Source: an uncultured Chloroflexota bacterium
Lineage (GTDB): Bacteria > Chloroflexota > Dehalococcoidia > CAUJGQ01
Direction: 5' to 3'
DNA: 28,668 nt
Assembly (NCBI GenBank): GCA_937879875.1
Contig: CALFMN010000093.1
Span: forward strand, 1-28,668
Part shown: positions 14,434-22,297 of the stretch, piece by piece
Numbering within the stretch: position 1 is the first letter of the stretch
Layout: each line of letters starts with the position of its first letter
Translations under genes and position numbers: made by a program
The notes under the pieces: model-generated
What the model was told of the DNA's origin: nothing
The model's database searches: none
What the model saw: the letters and a program-made list of their open reading frames with translations, nothing else

Positions 14434-14706
14434 ATGTCCGCACACCGTTCTGCACATCATGCGCTGCACCGACCCGGATCCGGGATCCCGCGTGGGCGCG
14501 GCCAGAGCAAGGCCGAGCGTGAGGACGCATGCAGGCGCGAGCGACTGGCCCGCTACGTGGCTCGGATGATGAACAGGTACGTGGTACCCGACGTGCCGCC
14601 GTTCACCCGGCGCGAGTTGCTGCTGATGGTGCTCGGTACGCTGATCATCGGTGCGATGCTCTCGCTGCTGATCCTCGGCACGGCGCCGGCGCCGGTGACG
14701 CACTAA
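14434..14706 (+). CDS. Small tail-anchored membrane protein
   Basis: 90 residues: a basic, His/Arg-rich N-terminus, then PPFTRRELLLMVLGTLIIGA with one C-terminal membrane helix (about 63-84) and a very short tail. ATG 14434 has GAGGAG about nine bases upstream, a better ribosome site than any other start in the frame. It lies between the HAD and PP2C genes in unit III; 24 bases separate it from PP2C. No family recognised. Confidence 0.72.
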   Translation: MSAHRSAHHALHRPGSGIPRGRGQSKAEREDACRRERLARYVARMMNRYVVPDVPPFTRRELLLMVLGTLIIGAMLSLLILGTAPAPVTH

Positions 14707-14730
14707 CACTCCGAAAACGGGGGAAGAACC

Positions 14731-15654
14731 GTGACTTCCGGTGGCGCCAGTGACAGAACCCGCCGCGGTGGCTCAGAAGCGGCGGGAGCGACGAACGAGC
14801 GGCTCCGCATCGAGGTCGGGCGCTTCGCGTCGGCCGGAAGCCTGCAGGGTCCGGCGCACCGCGTGAACGAGGACACCTGGCGGCTCGCCGAGCCAGCTAC
14901 GACCCACGGGCCGCACACGGCCGGCCGGCTCTACATCGTCGCCGATGGGGTGGGCGGGCGCAGCCGCGGGGAGGTGGCCAGCGCCCTCGCCGCCGAGACC
15001 CTCGTCGAGCAGTATTTCGCCACGGATGCCGACGACCCCGCTGATCGCCTCGTCGCGGCTGTTCGTGAGGCGAATCGCCGCGTCACCGAGGCGGCAGGGG
15101 CTGAGCCCGGCGATGCGACGATGGCCACCACGCTCGTCGCTGCGCTGGTGGCCGATGGCGAAATTACGGTGGCGCACGCCGGCGACAGCCGCTGCTACCT
15201 GGTGGTCGACCACGTGCTGACCCAGCTGACCCACGATCACTCCTGGGTGCAGGAGCAGATCGACCGCGGACAGCTCACGCCGGCGGAAGCACGCCGGAGC
15301 ACGCGCCGCAACATCATCACCCGTGCGCTGGGCCTCGGAGACGGGATCGAACCTGACGTGAAGACCGCCATTCCGGCGCCGGTGGTCGGTCGCATCGTCC
15401 TCTGCAGCGACGGCGTGCACGGTGTGGTCGAGGACGACGAACTGCTGGAGCTGATCTCAAGAGTCGATGCGCGGGCGGGTGTCGAGCGCGTGCTGGCGAA
15501 GGTCGATGAGCGCGCGGGCCGCGACGACGCGACGATCGTGATCGTCGAGCTGACCGAGGTATCCAGGTCTGCTGTGAGCGATCGGCAGCCCCGCATCGGT
15601 CTCCTCGCCCGGCTGCGTGGGCGCTTGCGGCGTTCCGTGCCAGGGAATCCGTGA
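14731..15654 (+). CDS. PP2C-family protein serine/threonine phosphatase
   Basis: 307-residue PPM/PP2C phosphatase of the Stp type, which removes phosphate from proteins using a two-metal centre. Motifs in order: NEDTW (46-50), VADGVGG (70-76) with a metal Asp, MATTLVAAL, HAGDSRCYL, LCSDGVHGVV and RDDATIVIVEL with the last metal Asp. It has an N-terminal extension of about 30 residues and a basic C-terminal tail, and no membrane helix. GTG 14731 with GGGGGAAG upstream. PP2C enzymes are metal-dependent and many are sensitive to fluoride or metal-fluoride complexes, which fits unit III. No cognate kinase is in the window. Confidence 0.92.
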   Translation: MTSGGASDRTRRGGSEAAGATNERLRIEVGRFASAGSLQGPAHRVNEDTWRLAEPATTHGPHTAGRLYIVADGVGGRSRGEVASALAAETLVEQYFATDADDPADRLVAAVREANRRVTEAAGAEPGDATMATTLVAALVADGEITVAHAGDSRCYLVVDHVLTQLTHDHSWVQEQIDRGQLTPAEARRSTRRNIITRALGLGDGIEPDVKTAIPAPVVGRIVLCSDGVHGVVEDDELLELISRVDARAGVERVLAKVDERAGRDDATIVIVELTEVSRSAVSDRQPRIGLLARLRGRLRRSVPGNP

Positions 15655-15670
15655 TGCGGACCCCGCCGGC

Positions 15671-15721
15671 CAGCGCGTGCAACGCGCTCTTGGCCGGGCA
15701 GCGCGTGCAACGCGCTCTTGG
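15671..15721 (+). repeat. Tandem hairpin repeats upstream of enolase
   Basis: Two direct copies (15671-15693 and 15699-15721, 28-base period) each contain AGCGCGTGCAACGCGCT, a 7-bp hairpin with a 3-base loop, followed by CTTGG. Flanking CCGGCCA/TGGCCGG can extend the first into a longer stem. They fill the 97-base gap between PP2C and enolase. There is no T-tract; they could be an RNA processing or stability element, a protein site, or a dispersed repeat. Confidence 0.75.
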
Positions 15722-15751
15722 ATTGAAGCCTGGAGACTTAAGAGGTGAACA

Positions 15752-17053
15752 ATGTCGGACCAGATCCGCGAGCTGCACGCCCGCGAGATTCTTGACTCGC
15801 GCGGCAACCCGACGATCGAGGTAGAGGTCACTCTCGACAGCGGTTTGACCGGACGAGCGGCCGTGCCCTCCGGCGCCAGCACCGGCTCGCACGAGGCGGT
15901 CGAGCTGCGCGACGGGGACGAGACGCGCTACGGCGGCAAAGGCGTCCGCCGCGCCGTCGCCAACGTGGAGGCTGAGATCGCGGCCGCGGTGCGGAGCCTC
16001 CACTCGACCGACCAGGCGCTGATCGACGGTATTCTCTGCGATCTCGATGGAAACCCGCGCAAGGGCCGGCTCGGCGCCAACGCCATCCTCGGCGTCTCGC
16101 TTGCCGTCGCGCACGCCGCCGCGGCAGCGAGTGGCCTGCCGCTCTATCGCTATCTCGGCGGCGCGGGCGCGGTGACGCTGCCCGTGCCGATGTTCAACAT
16201 CCTCAACGGCGGCAAGCACGCGGCGGATTCGACCGACTTCCAGGAGTTCATGATCGTGCCGTCCGGGGCGCTCTCCTTCGCGGAGGCGCTGCGCATGGGC
16301 GCGGAAGTGTACCACGCGCTGAAGGCCGTGCTGCACGGGCGCGGCCTGAACACGAACGTGGGCGACGAGGGCGGCTTCGCGCCCAGCCTCACCAGCAACG
16401 ATCAGGCGGTCGAGCTGGTGCTCGAAGCGATCGCCGCTGCGGGATACCGACCCGGCGACGACGTAGTGCTTGCGTTGGACCCGGCAGTCTCAGAACTGTA
16501 TCGAGACGGTCGCTACGTCCTCCCGAAGGAGGGGCGCAGCTTCACCAGCGATGAGCTTGCAGCGTTGTGGGAGCAGTGGTGCAGCCGCTACCCCATCGCG
16601 ACCCTGGAAGACGGGATGGCTGAGGACGACTGGGACGGCTGGGTTGAGCTGACCCGGCGGCTTGGCGACCGGACGCAGCTCGTCGGCGACGACGTGTACG
16701 TAACGAACAGCGAACGGATCCTCCGCGGCATCCGCGCTCGGGCGAGCAACGCCGTGCTCATCAAACTCAACCAGATCGGGACAGTCAGCGAAACCCTGCA
16801 AGCGATCGAGCTCAGCAAGCGCGCCGGCTGGGGCACAGTAATCAGCCACCGCTCCGGCGAGACGGAGGACACTACGATCGCCGATCTGGCGGTTGCCACG
16901 AACGCGGGGCAGATCAAGACCGGAGCACCGGCACGGGGTGAACGCGTGGCCAAGTACAACCGCTTGCTGCGCATCGAAGAGCAACTCGGCGCCGCGGCCG
17001 TGTTCGGCGACAGCGCGGCCCTGCGCCCCGTCCCACGGCCCGCGACGATCTAG
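15752..17053 (+). CDS. eno: Enolase (phosphopyruvate hydratase)
   Basis: Glycolytic enzyme converting 2-phosphoglycerate to phosphoenolpyruvate; 433 residues, full length. Conserved signatures: EILDSRGNPT near the N-terminus, PSGASTG loop (39-45), GGKHA with the active-site His, FQEFMIVP, GDEGGFAP, Mg2+ ligands in LALDPAVSE, LEDGMAEDDWDGW and LVGDD, catalytic Lys in VLIKLNQIGT, and SHRSGETEDT. All catalytic residues appear intact. Enolase is a classic fluoride target (Mg-fluoride-phosphate inhibition) and a known fluoride-riboswitch-associated gene. It lies far downstream of riboswitch III, preceded by tandem hairpins, and is followed 15 bases later by pyrophosphatase. It may be an extra, fluoride-induced copy. 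Confidence 0.98.
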   Translation: MSDQIRELHAREILDSRGNPTIEVEVTLDSGLTGRAAVPSGASTGSHEAVELRDGDETRYGGKGVRRAVANVEAEIAAAVRSLHSTDQALIDGILCDLDGNPRKGRLGANAILGVSLAVAHAAAAASGLPLYRYLGGAGAVTLPVPMFNILNGGKHAADSTDFQEFMIVPSGALSFAEALRMGAEVYHALKAVLHGRGLNTNVGDEGGFAPSLTSNDQAVELVLEAIAAAGYRPGDDVVLALDPAVSELYRDGRYVLPKEGRSFTSDELAALWEQWCSRYPIATLEDGMAEDDWDGWVELTRRLGDRTQLVGDDVYVTNSERILRGIRARASNAVLIKLNQIGTVSETLQAIELSKRAGWGTVISHRSGETEDTTIADLAVATNAGQIKTGAPARGERVAKYNRLLRIEEQLGAAAVFGDSAALRPVPRPATI

Positions 17054-17068
17054 CGGAGGATTTGGCTC

Positions 17069-17752
17069 ATGGAGGGAGACGAGAGCGGCGCGACTCTGCA
17101 CGCCATGCGTCTGCTGTTCAAGGCGCACCCCTGGCACGGGATCTCAGCAGGCGAAACCGCGCCTGCCGTCGTCAGTGCCTACATCGAGATGGTGCCGACC
17201 GAGACGGTCAACTACGAAATCGACAAGAGCAACGGGCACCTCCACGTGGACCGGCCGCAGCGCTTCTCGAGCCAGTGCCCTGCCCCGTACGGCCTGATCC
17301 CGCAAACCCGCTGCGGCGAGGGCGTCGCAACGCTGTGCGTCCAGCAGACCGGCCGCGCCGGCCTGCAAGGGGATGAAGATCCGCTCGACATTTGCGTCCT
17401 CACCGAGCGCACGCTGAGCCACGGCGATGTGCTGGTTCGCGCCATCCCCGTCGGCGGTCTGCGTACCATCGACCGCGATCAGGTCGACGACAAGATCGTC
17501 GCAGTACTCGAAGGCGATGCGGTGTACGGGCGTTTCACGGATATCAGCCAATGCCCGCCGGCGGTGGTGAATCGCCTGAACCACTACTTCCTCACCTATA
17601 AGCAGGATCCTGCCTCGCCTGAGCCTACCGTGGAACTCGTCGGCGTCTACGGCCGCGACGCCGCGCACGAGGTCATCAGGCGGAGCATGGAGGATTATCG
17701 GGCACGGTTCGCGAGCGCCGCGGCACTGCTCGAGCAGGCGTTACGCACGTAA
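17069..17752 (+). CDS. Inorganic pyrophosphatase, family I
   Basis: 227-residue cytosolic enzyme splitting pyrophosphate to two phosphates. Core motifs: IEMVPTETVNYEIDKSNG, VDRP, APYGLIPQT, GDEDPLDICVL (all three metal Asp), DRDQVDDKIVAV (D..D.K) and HYFLTYK. One usual catalytic residue is changed: the Lys of the KYE motif (E. coli K29) is Asn48. The N-terminal HAMRLLFKAHPWHGISAG and late RRSMEDYRARF place it in the longer, Bacteroidetes/chlamydial-like branch. ATG 17069 with GGAGG about nine bases upstream, right after eno. Family-I pyrophosphatases are strongly fluoride-inhibited, so the eno-ppa pair at the end of unit III is meaningful. Confidence 0.95.
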   Translation: MEGDESGATLHAMRLLFKAHPWHGISAGETAPAVVSAYIEMVPTETVNYEIDKSNGHLHVDRPQRFSSQCPAPYGLIPQTRCGEGVATLCVQQTGRAGLQGDEDPLDICVLTERTLSHGDVLVRAIPVGGLRTIDRDQVDDKIVAVLEGDAVYGRFTDISQCPPAVVNRLNHYFLTYKQDPASPEPTVELVGVYGRDAAHEVIRRSMEDYRARFASAAALLEQALRT

Positions 17753-17804
17753 TGCAGCGTCCCACGCAGTCGCTGCAGCGCTACTCGAACCGCTGCCGGC
17801 GCAG

Positions 17805-17810
17805 TATGAT
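17805..17810 (+). promoter_or_regulatory. Probable -10 box for riboswitch IV
   Basis: TATGAT about 50 bases before the aptamer; no convincing -35. Placement is less tight than at the other three riboswitches, so moderate confidence. Confidence 0.4.
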
Positions 17811-17861
17811 GGACCGCAACCGACCCGGGACGGGCGCGCGGGCGCTGTGCTGAATCAAAGA

Positions 17862-17924
17862 CCGCGATGAGGCTCGCGGGGGCGCCATGCGCCCGAACCG
17901 CCGTACCGCGGCTGATAGCCTCTT
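17862..17924 (+). promoter_or_regulatory. Fluoride riboswitch IV (crcB motif)
   Basis: CCGCGATGAGGCTCGCGG first hairpin, GGGCGCCATGCGCCC P2 hairpin, GAACCGCC, a short loop, then GCGGCTGATAGCCTCTTCG. The loop GAGGCT pairs with AGCCTC; compared with GAAGCT/AGCTTC in copy I this is a compensated change, strong evidence for the pseudoknot. It precedes the four-module zinc-type gene and the DUF190-CBS gene. Confidence 0.95.
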
Positions 17925-17954
17925 CGCCCTCCCCGAGGGCGGAGAGGCTTTTTG
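17917..17954 (+). terminator. Riboswitch IV terminator
   Basis: AGCCTCTTCGCCCTC (17917-17931) pairs over 15 positions (one G-U) with 17935-17949, a three-base loop between, followed by TTTTTG. It overlaps the aptamer's pseudoknot strand, again a fluoride-ON design. Confidence 0.95.
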
Positions 17955-18057
17955 CAGCTAAGCCGTCAGCGCGGTCCCGCCGGACCGTGGCCGCAGATAT
18001 CAGCCGGAATGGGGCGGCCGCCAACGCGCTCGAGTGCCATGCGCTGAGGGACACGCG

Positions 18058-19530
18058 ATGCGGCTCTGGACCTACGGGGCTCCGCCACATGGCAAAGGCA
18101 TCGCCTACGCCGAGCTGGTCTCGGTGCTCGATGAGGCGGGCTGCCCGATCTGTTGCCTCGCGGCTCGAGGGGTCTCCCGCTCTCTAGATGGTCTCTCGCA
18201 TGAGTCGGTGAACGATCCCGGAGTGCGAACCGAGCTACGCGCGGCGCGCGGTTTCTGCAATTTCCACGCCTGGCAATTCGTCGAACAGGTCCGGGATGGG
18301 CTGGGCACCGCCATCATCTACGCCGACCTCCTCGAGGATGCCGTCACGCGCCTCCGCATGACATCCACCAGCCACACCAGCGTTCGCGATCGGCTTGCAC
18401 GCGGGTGGCGGGGTCGGGGCACGGGCGGGCCGGCTCGGCTCGCCGGGCGCCTCGCACCAGTCGCCGCCTGCCCCGCGTGCATCGTTCTCGAACAGCGTAC
18501 GCGGGCGCAGATCGACACGCTGCTGGCGCACGGAGACAGCGACGAGTTCCGCGGCTACTACACGCGGAGTACAGGACTGTGCCTACCTCATCTGGGCGTC
18601 GCGCTGCGCCGGGGCGCCCCGGCGCGCGTTGCTCGACTCCTCTGCGACCAGGCTGAACAACAATGGCGTGTGCTCAACGACGGCCAACAGCACCAGGCCA
18701 GAACAGGCTGGGCCGCGGCCGTGGCGCTGCTGATCGGTGGTCGGGGTGTGACACCACCCCGCGCGAAAGGCGTCTGGCTCGCGGCGTCTGGCGGCACGCT
18801 GAAGCAGACGGGTGAATCGCTCCCGCCGAATGCGGGGTGGTTGTCGGACTGTCCCGTCTGTCATGCGGGCTTAGCGGCTATCGATCGCGGACTGCTGGAG
18901 TTGATCGCACAGATCCCGGCGGCTGACTCCGAGGATGAGGGTGTGACCCCGCTGCTCGGCAGCATCTGCAACGAGCATGCCTGGCAAATGCTTGAACGGC
19001 TCGCCCCGTCAGACGCACTCGCATTCCTGCAAAAGCGAGGCGCGGAGGCTGCTGGTCGGTTGTCAGACGCGTACGGCTCCGCACGTACGCGTCATGATAC
19101 TCCCCTCTTCCGTTGGTTCTCGGCCCCTGGCCAGGAAGCTGATGGCGGCCGGCAGCCAGGGCGAACCTGCGGCGTCTGCGAGGTGCGTCAGGCCGCTGAA
19201 CGTTGCGCCGCCGTCCTCTCCGTTCGGATGATCGCCTCTGACCAGTCCGACATGCCGGATCTCTGCCTGCCGCATCTGGCGCTCGTGCTGCAGAGCGGCC
19301 CCCCGACGGCCAGCGGCGCGCTGCTCACGGCCTCCGTGCGTTCGCTGAGTACCCTCCGGCGAGAGTTGCGCGACTACATCCGCCGGCAGGACTACCACTT
19401 CGCGGGAGCGCAGCTGGCAGGGCTCGCCGATGCCCCGTGGCGGGCAGTGGCGCGGGTAGCAGGGGCACGAGGTCTGATGGGCGCCGTGCCGCTGCGCGGA
19501 TCACGCCGCACTTCTGAGGGACGTTGTTGA
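18058..19530 (+). CDS. DUF6062-like protein with four putative zinc-binding modules
   Basis: 490 residues, soluble. Four CxxC...CxxH units recur: CPIC 29-32 with CNFH 67-70; CPAC 138-141 with CLPH 175-178; CPVC 265-268 with CNEH 304-307; CGVC 371-374 with CLPH 403-406. The spacing between halves is about 32-38 residues, so the protein looks like a tandem repeat of one small treble-clef-like zinc unit. The first unit, with ESVNDPGVRTELRAARGFC, resembles DUF6062-type proteins of Chloroflexota and Firmicutes (recalled, not searched). Function unknown. ATG 18058 chosen for GAGGGA about six bases upstream. First gene after riboswitch IV, so predicted fluoride-induced. Confidence 0.82.
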   Translation: MRLWTYGAPPHGKGIAYAELVSVLDEAGCPICCLAARGVSRSLDGLSHESVNDPGVRTELRAARGFCNFHAWQFVEQVRDGLGTAIIYADLLEDAVTRLRMTSTSHTSVRDRLARGWRGRGTGGPARLAGRLAPVAACPACIVLEQRTRAQIDTLLAHGDSDEFRGYYTRSTGLCLPHLGVALRRGAPARVARLLCDQAEQQWRVLNDGQQHQARTGWAAAVALLIGGRGVTPPRAKGVWLAASGGTLKQTGESLPPNAGWLSDCPVCHAGLAAIDRGLLELIAQIPAADSEDEGVTPLLGSICNEHAWQMLERLAPSDALAFLQKRGAEAAGRLSDAYGSARTRHDTPLFRWFSAPGQEADGGRQPGRTCGVCEVRQAAERCAAVLSVRMIASDQSDMPDLCLPHLALVLQSGPPTASGALLTASVRSLSTLRRELRDYIRRQDYHFAGAQLAGLADAPWRAVARVAGARGLMGAVPLRGSRRTSEGRC

Positions 19531-19613
19531 GCGGAGCGCCGCGAACACCGCGGGCGGAACCGCTCCGAGCCGGAATGACCGCGCCTGGAACGAAACGACG
19601 GACGGAGCTAGCC

Positions 19614-20909
19614 ATGCCGCAGATGGACAGGGCAAAGAAGGTTACCATCCTCATCGGCCACGCACCCCATGCGCCCACCAGTCAGACCTGTATGCGCATC
19701 CTTGAGCAGCTGCGGGCCGAAGGTGCGGCAAGCGTGGTCGCCTATCGGGCGATGAGCGCGATCGATGCCGCCGGGAAGCTGCATACCATGCGGCTGGCCG
19801 AGGTGACGCCCGACCTGCCCATCGTGGTGGTCTGGGTGGACAGTCCCGAACGCGTGGCGCACATCTTGCCGACGATCACTGGCCTCGTCCCTGAGGGCGT
19901 CATCACGGTTGAGGAAACGGACGTGGTCCTCTACGCGACGACGGCGGTTCCGGATCTGCCGCCGGCGGTCACGGTCGCCGAGATCATGACACGTGATGTC
20001 GTCGCCGTCCGTCCTGACACGCCGATGAGCGAGTTGGTCGCTGACCTCGTCGAGCGCGAGTTCCGCGCGGTGCCGGTGGTCGACGATCAGGGCAAAGTGG
20101 TCGGCATTGTGACGAATGGCGATCTGGTGCGACGCGGCGGTCTCCCCGTCCGTTTGGAGCTGCTGCGGACCTTCGACAGCCCGCTGATCCACGCCCAGCT
20201 TGCGCGTCTCGCGGAGGCGCACCGCGTGGCAGGCGAGGTAATGACCTCACCGGCCGTCACAGCCGGCCCAGACCTGGACGTGCGGCACGCGGCAGACATG
20301 ATGCTTCGGCGCCGATTGAAGCGCCTGCCCGTGGTTGACGAGGCCGGCCGACTGGTAGGGATCGTGAGCCGGGTGGATCTCCTCCGCAGTGTCGCCGGAG
20401 CGTCGCCGCCGGCCGCCGTCGAGGCAAGCCATCCCCTCCATGTGCAGGGCGCGACACCGGTGCGCGCCCTGATGAGCACGGTCGTACCGACGGTCGATGC
20501 CGCTACCCCTCTGCCGCAGGTTGTCAACGCGGTGGCAGCAACCCGACTCAACCGTGTGGTCGTGGTCGATGAGAGGCGTCAGGTGCTTGGCATCGTCACC
20601 GACGCGGAGCTCGTGGAGCGTCTGACACCCAACGCGCGGCCAAGGGCACTGACCGTGCTCATGCATCGCATCCCATTCGTGCACGGCAGCGCGGACATTG
20701 AGGAGATGCGCCGGCACACGACGGGCAAGACTGCCCGCGACGTGATGATTGCCGACATTCCCACAACGCGTGAGGACGAGCCAGTGCGCGACGTGCTGGC
20801 GATGATGCTCGACAGGGGCAAGAAGATCGTTCCTATTGTGAACGCAGCCGGCGAGTTGACGGGCATGGTTGATCGGGCGGACTTACTTCGAGCGTTGGTC
20901 GAAGGCTGA
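19614..20909 (+). CDS. DUF190 domain fused to four CBS domains
   Basis: 431 residues. Residues 1-105 form a DUF190 (PII-like) domain (KKVTILIGHAPH, ILEQLRAEGAASVVAYRAMS, LPIVVVWVDSPERV). Four CBS motifs follow: starting VAEIMTRDVV (about 122), AGEVMTSPAV (about 205), VRALMSTVVP (about 290) and ARDVMIADIP (about 375), each ending in the GIV(T/S)..DL-type strand. CBS pairs bind adenine nucleotides such as AMP or ATP; DUF190 may bind another small ligand. A two-ligand sensor is likely; the effector is unknown. ATG 19614 with GGAG upstream. It is 83 bases after the zinc-type gene, so probably read from riboswitch IV. Confidence 0.9.
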   Translation: MPQMDRAKKVTILIGHAPHAPTSQTCMRILEQLRAEGAASVVAYRAMSAIDAAGKLHTMRLAEVTPDLPIVVVWVDSPERVAHILPTITGLVPEGVITVEETDVVLYATTAVPDLPPAVTVAEIMTRDVVAVRPDTPMSELVADLVEREFRAVPVVDDQGKVVGIVTNGDLVRRGGLPVRLELLRTFDSPLIHAQLARLAEAHRVAGEVMTSPAVTAGPDLDVRHAADMMLRRRLKRLPVVDEAGRLVGIVSRVDLLRSVAGASPPAAVEASHPLHVQGATPVRALMSTVVPTVDAATPLPQVVNAVAATRLNRVVVVDERRQVLGIVTDAELVERLTPNARPRALTVLMHRIPFVHGSADIEEMRRHTTGKTARDVMIADIPTTREDEPVRDVLAMMLDRGKKIVPIVNAAGELTGMVDRADLLRALVEG

Positions 20910-21526
20910 GAGAGATGTCAGTGTATTGGTGGGGTAACGCTGGCTTGCACGCGCTGAAGTTATCGACCGCAGTCGGGGCTGACCTTCGATGCGAGTACAA
21001 CTTATCCCGCGGAGCAAGCACGGATGGCACTCGATGCCTGACCGACGGTGATGAGCCCGCCATCCGCTCAGCCGCATCGCGACCCGCACGCAGGTGGCAG
21101 CTTGTCTATGAATGCGACAGGTTGCCTGCCCGGCTCGGCGTTCAGGAAGCAGCAATATCCGCATCGGTCCATCTCAGGACAACGTGCGAATTGTGTTCCA
21201 ATCCTCGACTGGATGAACGTGCGCCTGCACCCCGAGCAGCAACCGGCCGCGGAACCAGAAGCCGCTGCGCGGCGGTAATCACGACGAAGAACCTGACCGC
21301 GCCGCGGGCCGTCGATCGAAGCACATGGGTCAGTCCGTCCGGAGGCTGCAAGCGGCATGCGCGGCGGCGCCGTCTGCCACATGAGCGTCACTTCTTCGGG
21401 AATGAGGCCGTAGACGGCGTGCGAGCGCGAGCGCCTCGGCGCGGCCGGCGCTGGACCTGGTGCAAGGCGCGCCACACCGCACGGCCTTCCTCTGCTCGTG
21501 ATCTCACCGTCCCCGCGCCGGCGATC
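20910..21526 (+). other. 617-base stretch without a confident gene
   Basis: Lies between the convergent CBS and PAP2 genes. No T-tract terminator is evident. The best coding candidate is a small + frame from ATG 21108 to TAA 21278 (56 residues, with CLPGSAFRKQQYPHR and CVPILDWMNVRLHPEQ), preceded by a weak GGTGG; it may be a decayed gene end. Other open frames look like GC-driven shadows. Confidence 0.4.
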
Positions 21527-22297
21527 TCATTCACCCGCGCCGGCTTCCGCCGTCTCCGGCGGGAGCAAGCGGGGCACCCGGTCCGCGTCGCGTCGCAGGC
21601 CGAGGACCAGCAGCAGGAGCAGCGTTCCCCACAGATAGCCGCCCAGCACATCGCTGGGCCAGTGGGCTCCGACATATACCCGCGCCGGCCCCATCAGCAG
21701 CACGATCGCGAGGCAGACGCCCTGCGCGCCGCGGCGCACCGGACGCGGCAGCGGCGCCAACTCCAACAGCACGGCGAGCATGCCGTACAGCAGCACGGCG
21801 CTGAAGACGTGGCCGCTGGGGAAGCTCGTCCCGCTGGCATGCTCGCGCACGTGCACCAGCGGCACGGCCGGCCGCGGTCGCAGCACCAGATCCTTGACGA
21901 TGCTGCCGACGCCGCGCAGGGCGTTCGTGCCCGCGAAGAGCAGCGCCAGGCCGGGTCGCCGCAGCGCAAACAGCGCGAGCGTGAGCGCGGCGATGATGGT
22001 CACGGCGGGCCAGGGACTGCCGATCGTGTTTTCGAGGTGCAGTACACCGCCGAGCACCGGCACGTCGAGCGACTGCAGCGTTTGCGCGAGGCGCACGTCA
22101 CCGGGGTAGCGGCTGGTAAGATGCGCCCCGAGCGTCAGCGCCAGCGTCAGTACCGCCAGCCCCGTCCAGGCGATCCAAAAGCGCCGGCTGCCGAGCAGCC
22201 GCTCCTGCCGGGCGCTCCGCGGGCCGGCGCGAGACGGCTCTCCCGCCGCTGCCGGTCGGGGCGACGCGTTCGCCAACTCATGCTTCGGGCGTCGCAT
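21527..22297 (-). CDS. PAP2-family membrane phosphatase
   Basis: 256-residue membrane phosphatase: a charged, Pro/Arg-rich N-terminal segment (1-40), about six helices and three intact PAP2 motifs: KDLVLRPRP (135-143), SFPSGH (158-163) and ARVYVGAHWPSD (205-216). The family removes phosphate from phosphatidic acid or polyprenyl phosphates. I chose the second ATG (22297) because GGGGAG lies seven bases before it; the ATG at 22312 is inside that site. Its start overlaps the end of the upstream lipid kinase gene by 20 bases, so the two are translationally coupled and may act on the same lipid phosphate pool. Confidence 0.9.
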   Translation of the reverse strand: MRRPKHELANASPRPAAAGEPSRAGPRSARQERLLGSRRFWIAWTGLAVLTLALTLGAHLTSRYPGDVRLAQTLQSLDVPVLGGVLHLENTIGSPWPAVTIIAALTLALFALRRPGLALLFAGTNALRGVGSIVKDLVLRPRPAVPLVHVREHASGTSFPSGHVFSAVLLYGMLAVLLELAPLPRPVRRGAQGVCLAIVLLMGPARVYVGAHWPSDVLGGYLWGTLLLLLVLGLRRDADRVPRLLPPETAEAGAGE

